Positions 56,649-64,000 of a stretch of 64,000 bases of DNA are shown here, in pieces. How positions within the stretch are numbered: the first letter of the stretch is position 1; each line of letters opens with the position of its first letter. The notes beneath the pieces were generated by a model. That model made no database searches and had not been told where the DNA came from. It was given only the letters and a program-made list of their open reading frames with translations. The position numbers and the translations under genes were made by a program. The stretch is taken from contig NZ_CP081958.1 of assembly GCF_019823105.1 (NCBI RefSeq), positions 1,550,001 to 1,614,000 of the forward strand. Reading direction: 5' to 3'. The DNA comes from Halobaculum magnesiiphilum (GTDB taxonomy: Archaea; Halobacteriota; Halobacteria; Halobacteriales; Haloferacaceae).

Positions 56649-57007
56649 TGTGGTCCACCCGTCACGGCCGTAGCGGCGTCGCCCCCGGTGAACAGTGTTA
56701 CGTCCGTTCCAGCGCCGCGAGCGCGCGGGCCGCCCCTCTTGAATCGGCGACTCGACACTGGGATCTCGCCGCTGTCCTCCGAGGCGCTGGCTTCGCTCAC
56801 GGCTCGTTTCACTCGCCGTTCGCGTATCCGAGGCCTCCCTTCGGTCGGCCTCGCTTCGCTCTACCGCATTCATGGGCGGCTCGGCACGGAGACCTCGCCG
56901 CCGTGGTCCGAGGTCTCCCTTCGGTCGACCTCGCTCCGCTAGCGTCTCGCGGGTCGCGTTGCTCCCCGCTCGACTTCCCGAGGCGCTCGCTCCGCTCGCG
57001 CCTCGCT
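56649..57007. other. 359-base intergenic region with hairpin repeats
   Basis: Between the FNT channel and ABC exporter genes, both leftward. Apart from the FNT promoter side near 56700 (AACAGTGTTACG) it is made of CGAGG/CGCTTCGCT-type repeats, including the two covarying hairpins at 56827 and 56907. The open frames across it are repeat-derived. Confidence 0.6.
56827..56940. repeat. two copies of a 34-base hairpin repeat with compensating changes
   Basis: Copies at 56827-56860 and 56907-56940 (period 80) differ at three positions. Both have the same loop TCCCTTCGGTC; the stems are GAGGCC/GGCCTC in the first and GAGGTC/GACCTC in the second, so one base pair has changed on both sides. Each ends with CGCT(T/C)CGCT. 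Confidence 0.75.
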
Positions 57008-58996
<1,989 letters not shown>

Positions 58997-59061
58997 TACG
59001 GGTCGAAACACGCCGGCGACGGAAAGGCCCACGGGACCCGGAACGTCGCGTCCGGCGGGCG

Positions 59062-59397
59062 CTACTCGTCCAGCAGCCTCGTCTGGTCGATCGGGACCGC
59101 CGCCAGCCCGCCCGTGTTCGTGGTGTTGTTGGAGTAGGCGTACAGCACGACGCCGGCCTCCACGTCGACCGCACGCTTGAGCGTCCCGTTGAAGTCGTCG
59201 TCGCGGAAGTTCGCGCCGACGAGCTTCGAGAGTACGTCCCCTTCGTCCGCGTCGCCCTCGCCGTCGGCCCCGTCGCCGTCAGCGTCCGCGGTGCCGGCGA
59301 TCGGCTCGAACGTCGGCCCGTCGGCACCGTCGGCGGCGTCGGCGCCCTCGTCGTCGTCGGACTCGCTCATGTCCGTGTCGCGGTCGAACAGACCCAT
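59062..59397 (-). CDS. small conserved haloarchaeal protein of unknown function
   Basis: Encodes 111 residues. An acidic Asp/Ala/Gly stretch (residues ~10-52) is followed by a compact folded part: DVLSKLVGANFRDDDFNGTL, KRAVDVEAGVVLYAYSNNTT, NTGGLAAVPIDQTRLLDE. The alternating strands suggest a small beta domain. I do not recognise the family. It lies alone between the ABC exporter and lpdA, leftward. Confidence 0.65.
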   Translation of the reverse strand: MGLFDRDTDMSESDDDEGADAADGADGPTFEPIAGTADADGDGADGEGDADEGDVLSKLVGANFRDDDFNGTLKRAVDVEAGVVLYAYSNNTTNTGGLAAVPIDQTRLLDE

Positions 59398-59480
59398 GGC
59401 GGACCGACTCCGCGTCGTGTGAAAAGCGTGACGCGAGCGGCGTCATCGCACGTCGGAGACCGACCGGCGGGCCGACCGGG

Positions 59481-60908
59481 CTACCGGTTCAGCGTGTGGA
59501 TCGCCTGCCCCATCGCGTTCTCGGCGGCCTCCATCGTCGCCTCCGCGAGCGTCGGGTGGGTGTGGATCGTCGCCGCCACGTCCTCCAGGGTCGCGCCCAT
59601 CTCGACGGCGAGCGCGAGCTCGGCGATCAGCTCGGAGGCGTCGGGGCCGACGATCTGCCCGCCGAGCACGAAGCCGGTCCCCTCGTCGGCGACGATCCGG
59701 ACGAAGCCCTCGGTGTGGGTGGTCGTCAGCGCGCGACCGGAGGCGTTGAACGGCATCTCGCCGACGACAGGCTCGAACCCCTCCTCGGCGGCCTCCGCCT
59801 CGGTGAGCCCGACGGTCGCGATCTCCGGTTCCGTGAAGACGGCCGCGGGCACGGCCTGATAGTCGAGGGCGGCGGGCTCGCCGGCGGCGACCTCCGCGGC
59901 GACGATCCCCTCCGCGCTGGCCTTGTGCGCGAGCATCGGCTCGCCGGCCACGTCGCCGACGGCGAAGATCGAGTCCACGTCGGTGCGGGCCTGGTGGTCC
60001 GTTTCGAGGAACCCGTTCTCGTTCGGTTCGAGGCCGGCGTTCTCCAGCTCCAGCGTGTCGGTGACGGGCGAGCGACCGACGGCGACGAGCACCTGATCCG
60101 CGAGGTACTCCGCCTCCTCCCCGGCTTCGGTCTCGGTCGTAACGGCGACGCCGCCCTCGGCGGTCTCCTCCCAGCCGGCGGCACCCTCGCCGAAGTGGAA
60201 CTCGACGCCGAGCTCCTCCGCACGCTTGCGGACGATCCGTTGCACGTCCTCCTGGTAGCCGGGGAGCACGTCGTCGAGCATCTCCACGACGGTCACGTCG
60301 GTGCCCAGTTTCGCGAGCATCGTCGACAGCTCCATGCCGATGTAGCCGGCGCCGACGACGACGAGGCTGTCCGGCAGCGACTCCATCCCCAGCAGGTCGC
60401 GCGAGGAGAGCACCTGCTCGCCGTCGAACTCGAACCCGGGGATCTGGATCGGTCGGGACCCCGTGGCGACGATGGCGTGCTCGAACTCGATGGACTCGCT
60501 GCCCTGTCCGGCGCCCTCGTGGGCGACGCGCAGTTTGTGCTCGTCGGCGAACGTCGCCGTTCCCTCGACGAGGTTGACGCCGTTGGCCTTGCACAGCTTC
60601 TCGACGCCGCCGGTGAGGCGGTCGACGACGCCGCTCTTCCAGCGCTGCATGCGCTCCACGTCGACCGCGGGGTCGGCGTAGATCCCCAGTTCCTCGGCGT
60701 TGCCCGCCTCGTGGGCGACGTTCGCGCCGTGGATGAACGCCTTCGAGGGGATGCACCCGTGATTGAGACAGGTTCCCCCGTATGCGTCCTTCTCGATGAG
60801 GGTCGTGTCGAGCCCCAGCTGTGCCGCGCGGATGGCGGCGACGTAGCCACCGGGGCCGGCCCCGATGACGGCCACGTCCGTTCCCGTCGAGATGTCTCCG
60901 ACGACCAT
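59481..60908 (-). CDS. lpdA: dihydrolipoyl dehydrogenase
   Basis: Encodes 475 residues. FAD-binding DVAVIGAGPGGYVAAIRAAQ, redox-active C47-x4-C52 in GGTCLNHGCIPSK, NAD-binding VVVGAGYIGMELSTMLAKLG, second FAD motif DSIFAVGDVAGEPMLAHKAS, and the C-terminal dimer-interface active-site HTHPTLAEA. It reoxidises dihydrolipoamide in 2-oxoacid dehydrogenase complexes or the glycine cleavage system. The other subunits are not in the window. A TATA-like TTTATCAT lies ~28 bases upstream of the ATG. Confidence 0.95.
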   Translation of the reverse strand: MVVGDISTGTDVAVIGAGPGGYVAAIRAAQLGLDTTLIEKDAYGGTCLNHGCIPSKAFIHGANVAHEAGNAEELGIYADPAVDVERMQRWKSGVVDRLTGGVEKLCKANGVNLVEGTATFADEHKLRVAHEGAGQGSESIEFEHAIVATGSRPIQIPGFEFDGEQVLSSRDLLGMESLPDSLVVVGAGYIGMELSTMLAKLGTDVTVVEMLDDVLPGYQEDVQRIVRKRAEELGVEFHFGEGAAGWEETAEGGVAVTTETEAGEEAEYLADQVLVAVGRSPVTDTLELENAGLEPNENGFLETDHQARTDVDSIFAVGDVAGEPMLAHKASAEGIVAAEVAAGEPAALDYQAVPAAVFTEPEIATVGLTEAEAAEEGFEPVVGEMPFNASGRALTTTHTEGFVRIVADEGTGFVLGGQIVGPDASELIAELALAVEMGATLEDVAATIHTHPTLAEATMEAAENAMGQAIHTLNR

Positions 60909-60930
60909 TACGCGAGGTATTCCGGATCCG

Positions 60931-60942
60931 GGATGATAAACA
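60931..60942 (-). promoter_or_regulatory. TATA box of lpdA
   Basis: Coding-strand CTGTTTATCATCC, centred about 28 bases before the ATG at 60908. Confidence 0.6.
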
Positions 60943-61028
60943 GGCAGGAATTGCGGCCGCGGCGCCGGGGGGTCCGGCGGGGCGGTCCGGCGGCGGATCG
61001 ATCGGGCCGACAGCCCGCTCGGGAGTCG

Positions 61029-62894
61029 CTACTCGGGGTGGAGCCGCCGCATCGCGGTCCGTACGTCCTCGCGGTCGCCGATGACGGTGACGCGGTCCCC
61101 CCTCCGCAGGGCGAACTCCGGGTCCGGGACGTGCGTCTCGCCGTCGCGGGCGACGAGCGCGATCAGGCTGTTGCCGGGGAGCTCGGATCCGAGCTCGGCG
61201 ACCGTCTTGCCGTTCGTGTCCTCCGAGGTGATCTCGATCTCCTGCACGTCGCCCGAGCGGCCGATCTCGCCCATCCAGTTGGCGAGCGCGGGGCGTTCGA
61301 TGTAGTTGTCGAGCGCCTGTGCGGTCGCGAACACCGAGGAGACGGTGCGAACGCCCAGCTCCTCGAACGCGTCGACGTTGTTCGGGTTGTTCGCCCGGGC
61401 GAGGATCGTCTCGGGGGCGAACTTCGACTCGGCCAACTGGGCCACGAGCAGGTTCGCGTCGTCGTCCCCCGTGGCGGCGACGACGACCCGGGCGTTCTCG
61501 GCGCCGGCCGACCGGAGCACGTCCGTGTCGGTGCCGTCGCCGATATGGACCGTGTGCCCCTCGTTTCTGGCGGTCTGTACGACCTCCTCGTCGTTCTCGA
61601 TGATGACCACGTTCTCGCCGCGGTCGTCGAGGCGGTCGGCGAGCGTCCGGCCCACCTTCCCGCCCCCGATGATGAGTACACGCATGGGTATGACGTCGAG
61701 CTTCTCCGCGATCTGTCTGGCGAACCCGCCCTCCAGCACCACCGTCGCCATGATGACGAGGAAGACGGTGCCCACGAGCGCGTTCGCCGCCGGCTCCATG
61801 CCCGCGTTCGCAAGCTCGACGGCGAACAGGGTGGCGACCGACGCCGGAATGATGCCGCGGGGACCGACCAGCGACATGAACACGCGCTCGTTGTACTGGA
61901 AGCTGTCCCCGATCGTCGACAGCATGACCAGTGCCGGCCGGATGAGGAACATCACCGCGGCGACGACGACGAGCCCGCCGAGGCCGAGCCGGATCAGGTT
62001 GTCGAACTCCAACAGCGCCGCCAGCGAGATGAACACGAACGAGAGGACCAGCAGCGTGATGTCGCCCTTGAAGTCCGTGATCTGTTCCTCGTAGGGGATG
62101 TCGGCGTTCCCGAGCAGGATGCCGGCGACCGCAACCGCCGCGATCCCCGCCTCCGTTCGCACGAAGTTCGCCTCGCCGTACGCGACCAGCGCGCCGGCGA
62201 GCACGAGCAGGCGCGCGTTCTGCGGGGCGTTGCCCGGCGAGAGGTCGATGTACCGGAGCGCGTAGTAGACGATCCCGGCCACGGCGACGCCGACGACGAC
62301 CCCGACGCCGAGGCGTTCGGCGAACAGCGCGATCAGCTCGACGGGGTCGGTCGTGTCGGAGACGATCGCCTCGAAGATGACGACCGCGAGGATCGCCGCC
62401 GTCACGTCGTTGACGATCCCCTCGGTGTCGAGCGCGGTGGCGACCTTGTCGCGAACGGGAACCACCCCCAGAATGGGCGCGATCACCGTCGGCCCCGTCG
62501 CCACGAGCAGCGCCCCGATGAGCGCGGCGACGAGCCACTCGACGCCGATCGCGACCCGCACGACCGCGGTCGTCGCGACGAACGCGATGGCGGCGCCGAC
62601 CGTGACGAGCCGCAGCGACGCCGCGGGCGCCTGCCGGAGCTCGTCGATCTTGAGGTGGAACGCCCCCTCGAACACGATGATCGCGACCGAGAGCCCGACG
62701 ATGGTCGACAGCCCCGTCAGCCCGAACGTCTCCTGGGTGACGATCCCCAACCCCTCGGGTCCGAGGGCGATCCCAGAGGCGATGAGGAAGATAATGCTCG
62801 GGAGCTGAAACCGGTCGGAGAGGACCTGTGCGGCGACGCCGACGGCGATGATGACTGCGACGATCGCGATCAGTTGTCCGGCGCCGGCCGACAT
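61029..62894 (-). CDS. Na+/H+ antiporter (CPA1/NhaP type) with TrkA-N and TrkA-C domains
   Basis: Encodes 621 residues. Residues 1-390 form ~12 membrane helices; FEGAFHLKIDELRQAP and LVATGPTVIAPILG then DTEGIVNDVTAAIL contain the acidic pair expected for cation exchange. Then a TrkA-N Rossmann domain (RVLIIGGGKVGRTLADRLDD, VVIIENDEEVVQTARNEGHT) that binds NAD or ATP, and a TrkA-C domain (DPEFALRRGDRVTVIGDRED). The nucleotide-sensing tail probably gates transport, fitting salt and pH control in a halophile. Unlike most genes here it has a clear Shine-Dalgarno and so a leadered message. Confidence 0.92.
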   Translation of the reverse strand: MSAGAGQLIAIVAVIIAVGVAAQVLSDRFQLPSIIFLIASGIALGPEGLGIVTQETFGLTGLSTIVGLSVAIIVFEGAFHLKIDELRQAPAASLRLVTVGAAIAFVATTAVVRVAIGVEWLVAALIGALLVATGPTVIAPILGVVPVRDKVATALDTEGIVNDVTAAILAVVIFEAIVSDTTDPVELIALFAERLGVGVVVGVAVAGIVYYALRYIDLSPGNAPQNARLLVLAGALVAYGEANFVRTEAGIAAVAVAGILLGNADIPYEEQITDFKGDITLLVLSFVFISLAALLEFDNLIRLGLGGLVVVAAVMFLIRPALVMLSTIGDSFQYNERVFMSLVGPRGIIPASVATLFAVELANAGMEPAANALVGTVFLVIMATVVLEGGFARQIAEKLDVIPMRVLIIGGGKVGRTLADRLDDRGENVVIIENDEEVVQTARNEGHTVHIGDGTDTDVLRSAGAENARVVVAATGDDDANLLVAQLAESKFAPETILARANNPNNVDAFEELGVRTVSSVFATAQALDNYIERPALANWMGEIGRSGDVQEIEITSEDTNGKTVAELGSELPGNSLIALVARDGETHVPDPEFALRRGDRVTVIGDREDVRTAMRRLHPE

Positions 62895-62898
62895 GTCC

Positions 62899-62906
62899 TC
62901 ACCTCC
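62899..62906 (-). promoter_or_regulatory. Shine-Dalgarno site of the antiporter gene
   Basis: GGAGGTGA on the coding strand, four bases before the ATG at 62894. A TATA-like GTCTTTTTAC lies ~38-46 bases upstream, leaving room for a short leader. Confidence 0.6.
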
Positions 62907-63034
62907 ATATCGTGTACTCGGTCGGGGTCGGTAAAAAGACGGCTACCGCGGCGAGTGGAATCGGGACGCTTCGGTCGAATCGGCGGCGTGCGACCGGCCG
63001 AATCTCGTCGGCGGGTGCGTGGGTCGAGGAGTCG

Positions 63035-64000
63035 CTACGACTCCGCGTACATGCTCCCGATATCGTCCGCGTACCGGTCGAGGATGTTGCGCCGCTTCTT
63101 CTTCATCGTGGGGGTGAGCAGGTCGTTCTCCTCGGAGAACTCCTCGGCGACGACCCGGAACTGCTTGATCGTCTCGTGGGACTCGAAGTCCTCGTTGACC
63201 CGGTCGACCTCCTCCTGGATCAGCCCACGAACGCGGTCGTCGCGACACAGCGCGTCGTCGTCCTCCGGGAGGTCGTACCCCTGCGCGTCGCCCCACTCTC
63301 GCACCGCCGGGAGGTTCGGGACGACGAGCGCGGAGACGAACTTCCGCGCGTCGCCGATCACCATGGCCTGCTCGACGTACTCGCTCGCGGCGAAGGCGTC
63401 CTCGATGGCGCCCGGCGGGACGTACTTGCCCGTCGACAGCTTCATCAGCTGCTTGGCGCGCTCGCGGAACGCGACGTAGTCGTCCGCGCGGATCTCGACC
63501 ACGTCGCCGGTGCGGAACCAGCGCTCGCCGTCGATCTCGACGAACGCCTCCTCGGTCCGATCGGGGAGGCGGTGGTACCCACGGAACACGTTAGGCCCGC
63601 GGACGAGCAGCTCGCCCACCTCGCCGCCGTCGGCGTCACCGTCGACCGCGCCGTCGCCGCCGGCGCCCTCGACGGCGTCGTCGACGCGGACCTCGACGCC
63701 GTGGACGGGCGGCCCGATCGTGCCGACCTTCGGCTCCTCGGGCGGGTTCACGGCGACGACCGGCGCCGTCTCCGTGAGCCCGTACCCCTCCAGGATTGGG
63801 ACGCCCATCCCGTGATACAGCTCACAGAGGTCCGCCGACAGCGACCCGCCGCCCGAGATGAAGAACTCGACGTTGCTGCCCAACGCCTCCTTCACGTTCG
63901 AGAAGACGAGCCGGTCCGCGAGCGCGTAGCGCGCCCGGAGGAGAGGGCCGGGGTCGGCGGCGCGGTGGTACTCGCGCCCGATGCCGGTCGCCCAGTTGAA
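63035..64000 (-). CDS. long-chain acyl-CoA synthetase (AMP-binding), 5' end outside window
   Basis: The frame is open to the last base of the window, so ~321 C-terminal residues are visible. Adenylation motifs: VEFFISGGGSLSADLCELYH, PILEGYGLTETAPVVAVNPP, RWFRTGDVVEIRADDYVAF, then KQLMKLSTGKYVPPGAIEDA with the lid lysine region. The long linker FNWATGIGREYHRAADPGP before the core is typical of the FAA/FadD15-like long-chain branch. It activates fatty acids with ATP and CoA. An Asp/Gly insert (DAVEGAGGDGAVDGDADGGE) is a halophilic addition. Confidence 0.92.
   Translation of the reverse strand, partial: FNWATGIGREYHRAADPGPLLRARYALADRLVFSNVKEALGSNVEFFISGGGSLSADLCELYHGMGVPILEGYGLTETAPVVAVNPPEEPKVGTIGPPVHGVEVRVDDAVEGAGGDGAVDGDADGGEVGELLVRGPNVFRGYHRLPDRTEEAFVEIDGERWFRTGDVVEIRADDYVAFRERAKQLMKLSTGKYVPPGAIEDAFAASEYVEQAMVIGDARKFVSALVVPNLPAVREWGDAQGYDLPEDDDALCRDDRVRGLIQEEVDRVNEDFESHETIKQFRVVAEEFSEENDLLTPTMKKKRRNILDRYADDIGSMYAES

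Noticed and set aside
56700-57007. Open frames across the FNT-ABC exporter gap
   Set aside because: They are made of hairpin repeats and have no conserved segment.
59496-63479. Open frame of about 1327 codons on the plus strand
   Set aside because: It is the antisense shadow of lpdA and the antiporter. High G+C removes stop codons from opposite frames; its product is Arg/Gly/Asp-rich with no motifs.

Overview
This window comes from a halophilic archaeon of the class Halobacteria. The supporting signs are very high G+C, strongly acidic proteins, ATG or GTG starts sitting about 25-30 bases after TATA-like boxes with no Shine-Dalgarno (leaderless transcripts), archaeal information-processing proteins (aIF1, NMD3, Tsr3, a haloarchaeal-type SerRS), F420/pterin enzymes (Mer, CofE), PGF-type C-terminal sorting tails, and many small families known mainly from haloarchaea (DUF5784, DUF5786, DUF5787, DUF5789, DUF5809). 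I cannot fix the genus. Long open frames on the opposite strand (up to about 1300 codons) are a G+C artefact and are left out. I saw no tRNA, rRNA, CRISPR array or complete transposon.

Layout. 1-5.1 kb: housekeeping and small genes (DUF5810/DUF5809 pair, Nudix hydrolase, rhodanese), a secreted HExxH peptidase and aIF1. 5.2-9.6 kb: a MoxR-DUF58-transglutaminase operon. 9.9-16.8 kb: a decayed Eco57I-like methyltransferase followed by mutS and mutL; mutS carries in-frame palindromic inserts and a (GGGTCC)4 tract. 16.8-24 kb: small proteins, mer-cofE, a Nudix-eIF2B-like fusion, threonine synthase, a lipoprotein and a Cas4-like DUF5787 protein. 24-30 kb: an ABC-2 permease, two exported beta-propeller proteins in one operon, a metallo-beta-lactamase-fold enzyme and an AAA ATPase. 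30-38 kb: thiolase, a 728-base repeat-rich gap, serS, tsr3, hemB, DedA. 38-44.6 kb: small haloarchaeal DUF proteins, a PHP phosphoesterase, an SDR and a cysteine-cluster protein. 44.6-54.3 kb: an A/T-richer four-helix membrane protein divergent from an XPD/DinG-type helicase, NMD3, an SPFH protein, a secreted acidic protein beside a membrane-anchored winged-helix regulator, and a 2H phosphoesterase. 54.3-64 kb: cytochrome P450, formate/nitrite transporter, ABC exporter, dihydrolipoyl dehydrogenase, a Na+/H+ antiporter with TrkA domains, and a truncated acyl-CoA ligase.

Most notable signals. (1) Three copies of an undescribed-looking structured repeat (31738-31863, 32037-32189, 36356-36482) share the head GGGTGGG(A/G)CTGAAAGGGG and a GGGGGC(T/A)TTCG tail but have three different stem sequences, each perfectly self-complementary; this is covariation, the signature of a conserved fold. 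(2) A methyltransferase-like protein directly upstream of mutS-mutL keeps its SAM-binding motif but has APPA in place of the catalytic NPPY. MutS itself has Lys where the mismatch-contacting Phe-x-Glu motif has Glu, and carries palindromic elements inserted in frame, one of which recurs in an intergenic region. (3) Two small genes rest mainly on promoter geometry: a 36-residue leaderless ORF, and a 13-residue leader peptide coupled by TGATG overlap to a DUF5789 gene.
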